Source of the DNA: Scortum barcoo
Taxonomy: Eukaryota > Chordata > Actinopteri > Centrarchiformes > Terapontidae
Assembly (NCBI GenBank): GCA_023238725.1
Contig: CM041547.1
Span: 18,237,144 to 18,301,143, forward strand
Length of the DNA: 64,000 bases
Direction: 5' to 3'
Shown here: positions 1 to 12,365 of the stretch, one piece after another
Position numbering within the stretch: the stretch's first letter is position 1
How the letters are laid out: every line of letters starts with the position of its first letter
Translations under genes and position numbers: made by a program
Notes under the pieces: generated by a model
The model's input: only the letters and a program-made list of their open reading frames with translations
Told to the model about the DNA's origin: nothing
Database searches by the model: none

Positions 1-214
1 CTGCCTGTTGGAGGGTGTGTGGACCCCCCAGCTTCTTTGTGAGGACAAGACTTCTGGATCATTGTGGCTAATGCTAAGATAGCTGCTGGTCAGGAAATAG
101 CTGCAGTATGTAGGCTGACCACTTGCTAAACCATCATGTCCTGTTTTCTGTCTTTACAATGTGACACCTGGATGCGGAGGCTTTGGAGTCCTTTGAATGC
201 ACTTTGACAGAGCT

Positions 215-360
215 GAGCTGAGTAACAACAATAATGTAGTGTGTAATGTAACTAATTACTTTTGCTGTTGAGTAATTAGTAAAGTAATGTGATTACTTTT
301 GCGATAAGTAATGTGTAATGAGTCATTAATTACAGTTTTCAAGTAACTTAGCCATCACTG
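215..360. repeat. degenerate dispersed repeat (hAT-end-like 'agtaact..' relic)
   Basis: The segment is made of imperfect TAATTACTTTTG / AGTAATG units and ends in CAAGTAACTTAGCCATCACTG. This resembles the terminal region of fish hAT-type non-autonomous elements, which end in AGTAACTTGCCCAACACTG. Both termini and a target duplication could not be identified, so the family is a recollection, not a demonstration. Confidence 0.4.
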
Positions 361-1117
361 ACTGGTTGGAGGAATTGGAGGAGAAGTTTTCTGCATTTTT
401 GAAATCTTCAGTGTTACAAAAAAAAAATGCACGATTCTCCCAGATTATATAATGTTTATGTTGTACCTTGTAACCACCGGTAATTATTTTAACTTTTCTT
501 GACAGAATTGACCATTGACAAACACAATTCACTGGATATTTCTTGTTGAAATGCACTTTGGGACTTGCAGTTATATACACCTTGACGTTTGTACACAGAC
601 TTCGACTTTGATCAAAAGTGAACAAATAATATTAACATTGTCTATTGGAAAAATTAACCATAAGTCCTTGAACCGTGGGCCCCCGAGATAGCTCCTCCCA
701 CTTTGCAACTCTTTGTTTTATCCCCACATCCTGATACTTTATATTTTGTGCATATTATTGTTTTGATCTGAATTGTAAAGCTGGAAAGTATTCATATGAC
801 CCACAACCTTTAGTCCTAAAAAGTGGTAATTCTAGAAAATGTAACTAAATGCCTGAAGTAAATATGAACATATAGATGATAACTAGAATATAAAGCTTCT
901 CACTCATATTTCTAAATGAGCTGATTGACTCTTGAATTCAGCTGTAAATAATCATCCAGTCAGCGACTCAAGCTAATCTGATGAAAGTCAATGCGTCAAT
1001 ATCAAGATAATTGTTGGTCACATCATAATCACCTTCATTATCATCTATTAAAGAGCCAATTATTGTCTCATCTATCATCCACCCATTAATCATTACCCCC
1101 TTCTGTGCCCAATATCA

Positions 1118-1147
1118 TCCATCCATCCATCCGTCCGTCCATCCATC
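1118..1147. repeat. (CATC)n microsatellite next to a splice donor
   Basis: Tandem CATC units interrupted by two CGTC variants. On the minus strand this is GATG repeats starting about 20 bases downstream of the shisa8 exon donor. Confidence 0.85.
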
Positions 1148-1166
1148 TACCTCTCTCACTTCATAC

Positions 1167-1732
1167 CTGGAGTTGGTCATGTCAGTCTGTCCTCCCTGAC
1201 TCTTCTCCAGCCCGAGCTTGGTGAAAATCCCGACCAACACCATGATGGCCACCACTCCACAGATAATATACACAATCATGTGGGTCCGATCCCGGTCTGG
1301 TTCCTCTTGGACCTCTGTGACGGGTGCAGCCGGTCGCCCGGTGTTTGCCCAGACGGGCGTGTCATAGTTGGAACAGGAAGTCTGGTCCAAACTGTGGACT
1401 TTGAACTGGCAGCAGAAGCGGTAGAAGCAGGAACCACAACAGAACAGGTAGATACCTGCGTTACAATTGAAGGGCGGGTCCCACTGGCCCATGACGTCAT
1501 AGTAACCCCAGCAGCGGTTACCGACGGTTGGGACCGTTTTGTCGTCCGCTTCCGGTGTGGGCGTCGCCAGCGCGGCCTCTGGTACCACAGAGGGCTTGGT
1601 GGTCTGGTTGTTGGTAGAGACCTGGGCCAAAGCCTGACCTGAAGGCCAAGAGTTCAGTCCGCCCAGAGAGGTCAAACCCAGAATAATGGCCAGCGAGAAG
1701 CTTACCAAGAGTGGATGGATGGAGGTGGCCAT
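1167..1732 (-). CDS. shisa8: Shisa-family AMPA-receptor auxiliary protein, first coding exon (likely shisa8)
   Basis: The exon encodes the N-terminal 188 codons plus 2 bases and ends at donor AG|gtatga (phase 2). The start ATG has A at -3 and G at +4. Residues 1 to ~36 look like a signal peptide with a hydrophobic core at ~8-25; N42-Q-T is an N-glycosylation sequon. The Shisa cysteine-rich domain spans ~74-128 with eight cysteines (C74, C90, C98, C99, C102, C107, C108, C120) and the family signature YYDVMGQWDPPFNC. A transmembrane helix follows at ~152-171 (IVYIICGVVAIMVLVGIF). Shisa6-9 proteins are type I membrane proteins that bind AMPA receptors and end in a PDZ-binding motif; that tail lies in exons outside the window. 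The LDQ..CSNYDTP.W and TGRPAAP segments, and linkage to mrtfa as on human 22q13, favour shisa8 over shisa9, shisa6 or shisa7. The family call is certain; the paralogue is an inference. Confidence 0.88.
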
Positions 1733-2135
1733 CTTGGATTTACTCCAATGTCTTGTGATGCCTCAGTGCTGAAGTGTAATTGTTAACCTCAAATTAAAGC
1801 TCCTAGGTTTAAAAAAAAACAACAAAGAAGAAGAAAGTTAAATATCCCTCTTACCCAGAGCTTTAAATTATAGTCATTGAATGAATCTCTGAGGCTGTCA
1901 GGTATTAGAAATCTTGAGGGGGCTTTAGCCTATATTCAGCAGAGAGCATTCAATTAGCATGGTGGGAGTTATTACTGCACACAGTTACAGAAAGCTAAAT
2001 TGTCGTCAAGGGGCAGAAGAACAAGTGAGTGAAAGAAATCAATCTCCCATCTCAACATGCTTCTAACAGGAGTGAATGAGTCCCCTGTGAGCAGGCGCTC
2101 ACATGCGCAGACACATCACAGTCCCCTGCACCTCA

Positions 2136-2163
2136 CTGTGTGTGTGTGTTTGTGTGTGTGTGT
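2136..2163. repeat. (TG)n microsatellite
   Basis: Short TG repeat interrupted by one TTTG. Confidence 0.8.
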
Positions 2164-4269
2164 CAAAGCAAGTAAATAATACAAAATTCAGGAAATGTCA
2201 CCTTTCACAAAGCCATATGTCATCAGCAGACAGCAGAGGCGGTTGTAGACAAATCCAAATCCGGTGGCTTGGAGGGAATCCAGTTTAGGAGGGCGTGTTA
2301 CGTACGAATGAACTTGCCTCTGGCATTTCCAGCAATGCGCTCCCCCTCTGAGTGGATGAATAATCCGTGAAAAAAGTGAGAACTCAGGGTTCTCCAACAG
2401 CATAAAAAAAAGGCAGATTCCTCTAAAACTCGCGGATAGTCACGGGCTCCCACATGAAAGGCTTTTCGCTCTGGAGACGGACTTATTCCTGAGTGGATAA
2501 CAACTCTTAACGCTCAACACTGGAGTCAAATCAGTTCTGATGTCCTGGAAAAAAACAAAACAAACTCTGACCAGAGTGAAGTGTTTTCCACTGGAGCTGC
2601 CTGTCTCTTCCACTTCTCCCTCTCAGAGCTTAACTTGCATCTATCATCCTCCTACTCTCAGTGTCACTGTTCAAAAGAGACTTTTTTATTTTTGTGGTGG
2701 GCATCTTTTTCTCTGCCACCTTTGGTCCACTTTGGGGAACGTTACTGCCTCCTTGAGATGTGCAGGTCCAGTCTTTCAGCCCCTGATGTCTTTGTGGGTG
2801 ATATTAAACAGTGAGCTTTTATTTTGTAGAGGTTGTGTAGGATCTCCTTCCTATTTCCAGCCGGGGACCCAACAGGTAACCACAGCTGTTGAGTCCTCTT
2901 TAAAGCATTACTCCAGGCTCTCGTCAAGCTGAAATCCTATGATGATTACAGTCCAAAAGCGTCCCTTCTGCACCTGAGGCGTGTTTTCTCTCCCTCGCTC
3001 GCACACGCTCACACACACTCACACACACTCGCACTCACACACACATTCACAAACAGCTCAAATCCCCCTGGTGACAGTGCTCTGTCAGTGTCAGTGTCTG
3101 TAGCTTTTAAGCGGCACACAAGGAGTCCAGTGGCTTTTTGTTCTCGCTCTCGTGTGCAGTGTGTGTGGTGGGTGTGGAGGTGGGCTCCTGTTGCTGCTGC
3201 TCCTGTGCACACTCCACTGACACCCCTCCTCCTCTCTCCGTGGATCCCAGGGTCTGTAACAGACCCGGGACACCAGCTGGGTACTCTGTCTATCAGCTCG
3301 CTTAGTCCTACCCTACAAGTGCTAAGACCGAGGGGAGAGGAGAGAGGAGGAGAAAGGGAGAGGGGAGGGCTGACGTTGGGATACTGAATCTCTTTAATGT
3401 CTTTGCACCCGAGACTCAAGAGAAGCAGTGCGTGGAGTGTCCCACATAACGGAGGGTGGTTTGTTCTTTGATGGTTTTGTTCCTCCTTCCTTGGTTTGCT
3501 TTTGCCTCAGTTTTTTTTCCCCTCTTTGTTTACACTCTGATCATAACCTCCCCCTATCCTCTCTCTTAATATATTTTCTTTTTTGCCTCTTTCTCTCTCT
3601 CTCCCACAACTTACCTCACCCTCTCCTCTCAGCCCGAGCGGGGGCTGTGTGCGGGCTTTTGTCGTCGCTGAGGAAACACCAGCGTGGGGCCAGAGAGCCC
3701 GTGGACTGCCCTCTGTGCACTTTCAGCGGCACGCTTGAACGAGGCTCGCTGGGATAATGCTCCCACAGCCCACTCGGACGACAGAGACCATTGGAGATGC
3801 GACAGCCAAACAGCCGTGTGGCAGCGAGGGCAGATCAAAAAATATCCTGCTTTTAAAAGAAGCCCCGTTTGGAAATATAGGACTGCCTGCAGCAGAAGCT
3901 CTTTGTTGTTATTTCTGTTGCCTCAACAACTCAGTTGCCAGTTTCCCAAATTTTCCATCTGCATCAATGTGTTTTTTTGTCTTTTTTTTCCCCACCAATG
4001 AGCAAAAAAATGGACAAAAAAATCTCAGAGTCAATATGCGGCAGTTTTTAGGAAAATGTTGCAAATTATCTCCCCAATTTTTTTTTCATGCAGTGGATTT
4101 TGCTGTCAATTCAGTCCTTGTCCGGCTGCAGCTTCTTTGAAAACAGGCATAATTTGATATATATGTATAGGAATTTTATATATATATCATATGTATGTGT
4201 TTTCACTGGTGCTCTGCTTTGTGGGATGCTCCAAACAGAAGTGGGAAGAGAAAGGAGAAGCAGTCAGAT

Positions 4270-4536
4270 GCTTTTTTTTTTTATTCCATCCTCCCCTTTT
4301 GTTGTTGCCTCTTCATCAGTGTGTATTCCCTTCCTTCCTTTGCAGCCTCGGTGCGTCTGTATCCCCGTCCGCTGGTGATGCTCGCGCTGCTGCTGCTGCT
4401 CTCTGGCTCTCTGGATGACAATGTCTCTCACACACTCTCTCTCTCTCTCACTCTCTCCTCTCCAACACACCTCCTCCCTCTCTTGCTCACTCCTCCCTCT
4501 CTCTCAGTCTCTCTCTCTCTCTCCTCTCTCTCTCTT

Positions 4537-4569
<33 letters not shown>

Positions 4570-4940
4570 CCATATCTCTTTTGTGGACAAATGAGCACCA
4601 CTCCCCACTTGCTGACTCTCCCTTTCACTCTCCTCCTCTCTCTCTCATTAATGTGTCACTGACACTCTCCTCTCCCTGTTTTGACTGCCGTTTCTTTGTT
4701 TTTCTCTTTGGGTCCCAGCTATCGAAACTCACTGCTTATCTTTCTCTTTTGCATCGTGTCCCATCCATTCCTGTCCTCCTGTTCTTTTTTTAACCATTCA
4801 TCTCCATTTGGCTCCTGTCCGTCTAACCTTTTCACTTTGCTCTGGCTGCCTCTCCTGCCCCCCCTTTTTTCCCTTTTCTCCCCATTTTTCCATTACTATT
4901 GAGCTTTCATGTCCTCTCTTTTCATCTTTTTCATCGTGCC
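4270..4940. repeat. pyrimidine-rich tract with (CT)n and (CA)n
   Basis: The plus strand is dominated by C and T, with runs of CT at ~4437-4535 and a pure CA run at 4539-4567. The open frames here are low-complexity artefacts. Confidence 0.85.
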
Positions 4941-5164
4941 ACTCTCCTTTCCCAAGATGCCTGTCAGTCCGACAAATGGGAGTGCTGGTGCTGACTGAGC
5001 GGCAGGTTGTGAGTGTGCAGGCATGGCCGCGCGTGCACCTGTGATGCATGTTTGCCTGCGTGCGTGTGTGTTTGTGCCCGTGCGCGTAATTACTGCGCTA
5101 AAAACCTCTGCGCGTCCTCGTCTTTGTGTGAGCACGTCTGGAACATGTGTGGTGCTGCAGTCTA

Positions 5165-5184
5165 TGAGGGCTGATTTAGGAAAA

Positions 5185-5220
<36 letters not shown>

Positions 5221-5620
5221 AGGCAGGAGGAAGCGAGAGTAAGATAAACAGAGAGGAAGAGGGAGGCAGGAAGAGATGGGAGGGGGAGGAGAGAGGGGGA
5301 CAGCGGAGCGACTGCCAAAGAGAGAGGAGAGAAGGGGCTTGACAGAGAGGAGCAGGGGAGGGAGAGAGCAGAGGAATTATCACAGGGAAGGGAGGGGGAT
5401 TAAGAAACACGGGGAAAGCGACTGGAATAGGAACTGACAGAGATAGTGGGAGGGAGTGGGGGGAGAGATATAGATGGGAAGAGAGGTGCAGACAGGTAGG
5501 AGGAAACATCTCAAGGGATAGTGACATATTAGACCTGGAGAGGAAGAGGGAGGGCAAATGCAGGGGAGAGACAAATAAAGAGTCAAGGCCGCAGAAAATT
5601 CCCAGGAAATAGACCTTAGA
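5165..5620. repeat. purine-rich tract with (GA)n
   Basis: The plus strand is dominated by G and A, with a pure GA run at about 5190-5217. It mirrors the CT-rich tract at 4270-4940 across a CpG-rich spacer. Confidence 0.85.
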
Positions 5621-7011
5621 GGGACCGAGAAGCGAAAGGTTATGCATTTTGAATAATCCCAGATATAATGTTGAATATGAAGTAGATTTTGAAGAAGAGG
5701 AAGAAGAAGTTAGTGCCTTTGGGTCTGACCATGAACCGGGCAAACATTTATTAAAATAAAAAAAAAAAAAACAGCAAAGGAAATGCTGCTTAATATTTTA
5801 TTCTGTTTGTAAGTGGCTAACATTATATTCATCTTAAATATTCATTTTTGCTAACTTTTTTCTCCACATAAAAGCTTAAAAGCTTTTTTTAAAATTTCCC
5901 TGTCACACTGTGCTCTTTCTCTTTGTCTCTCCCCACTCTGTCTTCTCCCTCTCACACATTCGCCACACACACTGTTGTTGTTTTTATTGCAAGTACCCCC
6001 AGCTCGTCTCCGCTCGCTGTTTGTACTCTGTCCAACCCTCTCGGCCTAAATTCGCTTGAAATCTTTGGCAAAGTGCATCCGGAGTTATGTCAAGAACACA
6101 CACACACATTGCGCTCTTACAAAATGCACACACACACACACCAGACGCATGCCAATACACACTACGGTTACGTGACGCGCCGCAAATCAGCTAATCCTCC
6201 TCCTTCCTGCAGTCAGTGTCCTCAGCACATTTTCTCTAATGGAAAGCAGGTCCATTAATTTAGGAGAGGGAATCAAAGTGGGGGTGAGTTGAGATTGGTT
6301 GTGCTACCATCAGAAAAACGCTCAGACAGGCGGTGAGACACGGAAGCTGGGGGTGTGTGATGGGAAGGAAAGAGGGATGAGATGGATGGAGGGGTAGAAA
6401 GACAGAACAGGAAGAGGAGTCCTAGGGGAGAGATGGAGGGCAGAGATTGAAGAGATCACTCTTAAATCATCTCTCTCTGTCTCGCTCTCTGCTTGGCTGT
6501 GGACACTTTCCACTCTGTTTCTGTCGTCCTCTGTTTCTTTTTGTCGTCTGTCTCCTGCACATCTCATATGTACTGAGGTTTCATTTATAAGTTTGAGCGC
6601 TAAAGCTATAATATGTTATCTGCACCTACTGTTTATGTCCCACAATAATCTAAAGTTTGGATTTATATATGAGAAGTGGGCCTTTATCAGAAAATTCAGT
6701 CTGCCCCATCACTCATCCATGCTCCTCATATGTATACGTTTAAGATTAGCTGCCAAAAAAAAGTACAAATAACAAAATATTTTGGATGAATAATATTTAT
6801 ATCCAATATTTACACACCCACGCACTGTGAGAAAAAGCACACAAACCTGGACCTGAATGTATTAGAAATAGATCAACATGATCTGTATCTCAGCTCCACC
6901 TCAGAAAAAAAGAGAGAAGAGAGAAAAGGAAGCATAGCTAAAAGCTGTAAATGCATAATGCAAGCAGAACAGAACAAACTACAGTTTGGATATGATATGT
7001 AAATATATAAC

Positions 7012-7049
<38 letters not shown>

Positions 7050-7062
7050 TGATAATAATAAT
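7012..7062. repeat. (AAT)n microsatellite
   Basis: About 50 bases of AAT units, interrupted by two GAT units. Confidence 0.9.
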
Positions 7063-7639
7063 ATGCGGAGGTTCACGTTAATGTAAGTTAAAAATTCAAA
7101 GAAATGTAAAAAATGAAGAGTTCCCTCGGCCCATTTTGCACCACTTCTGAGATGCCAGTGGAAGTGGTATGTAACTTCAGCTCATCAGTCTCCCATCCCA
7201 ATTTCTGAATATTAGATTAAAAACTATCCACTTCTCAGTGTTTTTAGACCACAGCATACAGTTCAGACAACAAGAACCTCACTATCAGTTTTGATGCTGA
7301 AGGAAAAGCATACATTTTGCTAATCATGAGCCAAGATTTTCTGAACAGCTTTATGGACATGTGGATGTCACAGATCCTGACTCTGGTGTAAAGAACGAAC
7401 ACTGCTGAGTGTAACGGTCTGTGTGTGAGATGTTTGTGTTTCAGGGCGAATGTCTCAGAAGTGCTGCAGCATTTGTGCCGAACTGTGGTAATCAGGTATG
7501 AGTGCAAAAATTCAGATGCTGAAAATGCATTCCCATCTGTTTACATCCCCAACATGTATTATCTATGTTGACACCTTTTTCTGTCTGTATTGAATGCGGC
7601 AGGCGGCCGTGTGGATTCTTTCTGTCACATCTCGGCAGA

Positions 7640-8160
7640 GCCAGTCAAAGGATGCTCTCTCTCCTCTCTTTCTTCCTCTCTTAACTCTCTTTACCTTCCA
7701 TCCTCTCCCCTACATGCCGCCTCTCCCTTTTCCCTGGCACCTCCTCTCCCCTCTTCTTCCCCCACGTCCTTCTTTTCTCCTCTACTTTCCTCATCATCTT
7801 CCCCTCGCCTCCGCTTCCTCTCCTCTCCCACTCACCCTTCATTAGATTTTGTAGAAACCTTAAGGAGGATAAACACGTTAAGTTTCCTCAAAGCCAACCT
7901 CATTCTTTTCCCTCGTCTCAGTCACCTGCCGCCTCCGCTGCCACTTCAAACCACGTCGTCCCTCTCTCCGCCTTCACTTTGTCCTTTCCTCCGCCTGTCT
8001 GTTTCTCACCTCACCCCACCGTCCTCTCATCAAACTGTCTCCCACGTCCCTCAAATTCCAGTGTGTGTGCCCCACCACGCCTGTCGCCCCCACTCCTTTT
8101 TTTCTTCTTTTCCTTGCTCTTGTGTCACTCCCTTTCACACGCCATGGCTCTGCGCTCTCT
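7640..8160. repeat. pyrimidine-rich tract
   Basis: CT-rich low-complexity DNA on the plus strand; the 190-codon frame through it has no protein-like composition. Confidence 0.75.
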
Positions 8161-9164
8161 GACTGTCGCTCAGCATGGATTAGTCGAGGGTGGAGATGAA
8201 CACGGAGGAGAAGGATGGAGTTTATGCGAGGGAAACTCAGACAAGGCCGTGAGAGGAAAAGAGAAAGAGAGAGAGGGAGGTGAAAGAATCCAAAAAAGGG
8301 GACAGACCTCGAAGACGGGATAGTTGAGGAAAAAGCGAAAGCCTCAAAGCAGTGAAATAGTTATAAATAAATGAACAAAGAACAAATAAAGAGAGAAGAT
8401 AAATGAGAAAAGAAAAAGTAGAAGTGATTAAGTTACATTGAAATAAAAGAGTCTGATGGATGACTGCGGTTGTTTTTCTTTTTTTTTTTTTTATTTGCAG
8501 ACCTGTTCAGCACCGTCCCGACCCAGTGCCCTCCCACAACCTCGTCCTTGACTGCAAGGGGCCAGACATCGTATACCTGCCATTGATTCAGAGCCAGCAC
8601 ACACACACACGCACACACCAATAAATTAATACTTTCACACACACCTGAGCATGCACACTCATGTACACACTCACAAACACAGATATCGTGTCCCTTAGAG
8701 GACGATCGAGACCGAGTTTAACAGGGTGCAATTGAATGTTTATGCCCTTAGGCGTGTGCTTGCGTGTGATTTATTTTATTGCTACAGTATTATCTCTCTG
8801 ACCGTGACGCTGGTATATTTCACTGCAAAGACTAAAGCACAACATTAAGATTAAAAATGCTGCTTCCCACCGTATGCTGGACAGACAGTATGGATTAGCT
8901 AAATTTTTTGACATTCTTGGGTGGTTTGGGGGCATGTCAAAAAATTTGGTTGCATGTTTTGCTGTTTTAATTGATATTATATTTTGTTGGTTTGTTTGTA
9001 TAATTTTTTTTTTTACAAAGAATAAGTTGTAGTTTTATGTGGGGATATGTGTGGGACTATATTTTGGTGGAGTGATTTTTTTGTTAATATAAGCAGGGAC
9101 TCATGTTGATTAGTGACCTGTAGACGTGCTGCAAGGTGAATTTTATGCGAGGCTGGCTTTTCGC

Positions 9165-9310
9165 CTTTGTTTCCAATCTTTATGCTAAGCTAAGCTAACC
9201 AGCTGCTGGCTATAGCTTCATATTTAATGGACAGTTATGAGAGCAGTATTGATCTTTTCATCTAACCCTCGGCAGGAGAGTGAATAAACTATTCTTTCAA
9301 CCTGGTGCCA
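9165..9310 (+). repeat. dispersed teleost repeat (copy 1, plus orientation)
   Basis: It contains GCTAAGCTAAGCTAACCAGC, then GGCTATAGCTTCATATTTAA and ATGAGAGCAGTATTGATCTT. An inverted relative sits at ~39165-39285. I recognise the family as common in fish genomes but cannot name it. Confidence 0.7.
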
Positions 9311-10009
9311 CAGAAAATTGTGCATTTTTCAGCAATGCCCGTACATCCTGGGAGGGAATTAGCTGACAGTGTCTGGCAGAATTCCAGCCAGTCCAATCTC
9401 AAAGGTTAAAGATAAAATGAAACGTTGAAAGTCACACTGTCTCTCTGGAGGTTAAGAGATGTTCCCGGGCTCTCATAGCTGCAGCTTTCTCTGTGCAAAG
9501 GGGGTGGGGGTGGGGAGGGGGGTTTATCCGTAAAGTTTCATTTGCGGATGAACCCCTCCCACCCAACCACCACCACCACTTCCACCCCCCATGTGGGCCA
9601 GCGGGGTCTTATTCCCGGCTGTGGTACTTTGGTACTTTTTGTACTGTGATCCCTCTTTGTCTGTAACCCTCTCAGCTTTCCCTTTTTCTTCAGTCAAAAG
9701 AAAGTACACAAGAAGCTCACCCTGTTTGTTCCCCGTGACAGGCAAAAAAAAGAGGCGGCCTGAGGAGAAAGGAGAGCCCTGCTCTAACCTCTCGGTAAGA
9801 CAATGTGGGTCAGCTTGATATAAAAAGAAAAAATCTATTGAGTGTCTTGAATTTCCTGTTGTAGATGTTTCAGTTTATTATAGGAATGCATAACTGTAGA
9901 GTGGTGTTTGTGTGTAGTGAATATACCGTTATTTGAATATTATGTCTCTCTTCCCCCCCCCTTTGTATATTACCCAGCTAAGGAAGTCTACCCCAAAAGC
10001 CCTCGCATG

Positions 10010-10161
10010 TGCAGATCAATGACTACTGCTAAGGTACTGTTGATCCCTTTTAGCCATGTGTTTACCATCCTGTCCAGTCATGTCAGTCTGTCATCCCAGA
10101 CAATTGCTGATGTAATTGTTGTGTAATGACAAATAAATTCTTGAATCTTGAATCTTGAATC
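10010..10161 (+). repeat. 5'-truncated LINE/SINE 3' end with (TTGAATC)n tail
   Basis: The sequence GTAATGACAAATAAATTC followed by three TTGAATC-type units is typical of fish L2-like retroposon 3' ends. The 5' boundary is uncertain. Confidence 0.5.
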
Positions 10162-11334
10162 CCAACAGCCAATAACACACTTGATTTATCAGCCCCAATT
10201 TCAACTTAACCAATCAAACATTGAGCCATAGCTTTATAAACATAATATTTGCATGCTAACTTATGGTACAAAGGTGTCCAGTCATGCACTGGATAGCCAG
10301 TGACCTGCCATTCACAGTCTCACCTACAAAACCACAATACTTATTTAAGCTGCTGGGGGGCTCAGTTTATCATTTATTCTGCAAGACATTCACCCTCTAT
10401 GTACACTAGCCTACATGCTGCACTCAGTTTGTTTTTAAATGGCCTATTATTCCATTCATCACAACTCTGGAGCAAAACCGGATAAATTGTCATGATATGA
10501 AGGAAATGTTTCAAGGGGATGTGAGAGCACGTCCTGTAAATGACTGTGTATGACACAGGTAGTAGTGGTGAAATGATTTGTTGTTCGGTCTAAGGCATTT
10601 TATTACTGCTAATCCCCACGGCTGTGCCAGCTACAGACAGGCCATAACACAATACTAATGCCCACAACAAGAAGGAGTGCGGGCAACATCCCTCACGCTC
10701 TCCCCCAAGACGCCAGCCCTCTCCGGCCCTCTTCTCGAGTCAGCAACTGCGCACAGAGCCTGGCATTGGTTTCAGCTCATTTAGGTTAACAAATAAATGC
10801 GGCACATCCATATTTCATATGAACGACCATGAAGCGCCACATCAGTTCAACTCGGGGCAGAGGATTCAGAGAGGAGTGCAATTAACCCCATGGGGTATAA
10901 ACCGAAAGTTACACAGAACTCAGACATGAACATACGTAACGAACAAGGCAACTTGTGCCATTGCCGAGTTTGGAGACAAGGAAATAGCCCAAAGAACACA
11001 GAGAGGTGTGTGCTTGATGGAGAAGTCAACTTAATCAACTAATGGCCATAACATGAAGTAACGAGGACAAAAAAAGGTCATTTTATTAACAGCGCCTCAT
11101 TTTCCCGACTAAATTTCACCACTTCAGTGCTCTGATATGGCCTGCACAGTGTAATGAAGGTCCAGGTGATTATACAAACTGACTCTTAGTTGAGGAGCAG
11201 CTCCTGAGCATGCTGCTTTGTGGGACACTAACTGCAGAAAAATGACATGAAAATGTTGCTGTAGGCAAAATCATGCACAGTCTGCACAGCTTGTCCTGTC
11301 TCCTCACAGCAGTCTCCTGAGTCTGAATCATCCG

Positions 11335-11506
11335 GCTGGCTGAGGCCTTTCTATGTGGAGCCCCCCTCACGCCTTGGTGGGTTTCCTTTTGGCACTGCCC
11401 TGTGACAGACTGGAAACCCGTCTATGGTGTCTGCCCAATGTGTGTTGGGATTGCCTCCATCCTCATGTGACCCTGCACAGGATGAGCAGGTATAGATGAT
11501 GGATGA
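11335..11506 (+). repeat. degenerate dispersed repeat with GGATGAGCAGGTATAGATGATGG tail
   Basis: The order is CCTGTGACAGACTGGAAACC, then GGGATTGCCTCCATCCTC, TGTGACCCTGCACAGGATGA and ATGATGGATGA. It matches the 3' portion of a very common fish retroposon consensus, with heavy divergence. Confidence 0.6.
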
Positions 11507-11879
11507 AAATGAGGCAGAGGTCAGCAGAAGTCAGCAGAGAGCTACCAGTCAGCCATCCAATCGCCCAAGGAGCCACCGGGTTAGATAACTAGCCATGCAG
11601 TCAGCAAGTAGTCTCCAATGGAGGATTATCCGGCAGTATCTCTGTGGGAGGTCTGTGTCATTATTAGCCGTCTGTCTCCGTTTCATCCTAATGCAGTCTA
11701 AGTCCCCTGCAAAGCCGTCTGCCGTGTGTATCGCTGTGTTTGTGCGCGTGTCGTGTCAACAGGGACAGCCGCAGTAACTCAATCAACCGGTCAGAGATGA
11801 GATCTCTCCTCACTTGTGCGACAGAGAGAGGAGGACAGAGTGGAGAGAGGTGTGGAAGGAGAGCGTGCGAGAGAAACCG

Positions 11880-11880
<1 letters not shown>

Positions 11881-11913
<33 letters not shown>
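11881..11913. repeat. (GATA)n microsatellite
   Basis: Eight consecutive GATA units. Confidence 0.95.
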
Positions 11914-12099
11914 GACAGAAAGGTCACCCAAAGGTGAACCAGGAGGTGGAGGTGGTGCAGGTGATGTGGGGAAACAATGGACAAACAAATGCGACAGGAA
12001 AAGAGCTGGAGAAGAAGGGGAAATGAGAAAGCACGGTGCGCAAATGTCAGGCTCCAGACATGTAAAAAAGGCCCCCGCCACACCAAAGATGGAAAAGAA

Positions 12100-12365
12100 A
12101 ATGGTTATCATTGCTTTTCTGTCACTATTTTTTTCTCTATCATTGTTTTGCACCTTTTGTGGTTGTTTTATGTCTCTTTGGTACTTGTGTGTGTCCTTGT
12201 AGTCATTCATACTTCACTGTGGTCATTTTGTGTCTCTTTGTAGTTGTTATTTCTGTCATGATTTTTGATTTGATTTTTTTTTTGTAGTAGTTTTTACAGT
12301 TTTTTGTAATCCTCACTGGTCCTTTTGTAGTCATTTTGCATCTCTTTATAGTCATTTTGTGTGTA
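12100..12365. repeat. degenerate minisatellite, ~20-bp unit
   Basis: Repeated imperfect units of the form TAGTCATTTTGTGTCTCTTTG occur at ~12165-12245 and ~12325-12365 and decay towards the edges. The region is T-rich on the plus strand. Confidence 0.65.

Larger units (their letters stand above)
1..1166 (-). other. shisa8 intron 1 (3' part outside window)
   Basis: This is the beginning of the intron that follows the Shisa exon; the gene continues to the left of the window. The donor reads CTCCAG|gtatga on the minus strand at 1166/1167. The intron holds a CATCC/GTCC microsatellite at about 1118-1147, only 20 bases inside the donor, and a repeat relic at about 220-360. The rest is AT-rich single-copy-looking DNA with no recognisable exon. 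Confidence 0.7.
1733..5700 (-). promoter_or_regulatory. putative 5' region / promoter neighbourhood of shisa8
   Basis: This stretch lies upstream of the Shisa start codon. On the minus strand a T-run followed by aaacctag|GAGC at ~1803 is a plausible splice acceptor, so the exon may have 5'UTR up to ~1802 and a separate non-coding first exon further right. Candidate promoter DNA is the CpG-rich part at ~4960-5165, flanked by strong CT-rich (4270-4940) and GA-rich (5165-5620) tracts. No TATA box or transcription start could be fixed, and no coding exon is visible. Confidence 0.35.

Noticed and set aside
1492..1499. Perfect CRE palindrome TGACGTCA
   Set aside because: It lies inside the conserved codons for Tyr-Asp-Val-Met of the Shisa domain, so the coding sequence explains it.
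1280..1642. 120-codon plus-strand frame opposite the Shisa exon
   Set aside because: It is the antisense of a well-conserved coding exon and has no independent protein-like signature.
5162..5743. 193-codon minus-strand frame
   Set aside because: Pure Ser/Leu/Pro low-complexity translation of a GA-rich tract; no start context, splice sites or domain.
7590..8162. 190-codon plus-strand frame
   Set aside because: It follows a CT-rich tract and consists of Ser/Pro/Leu runs without any motif.
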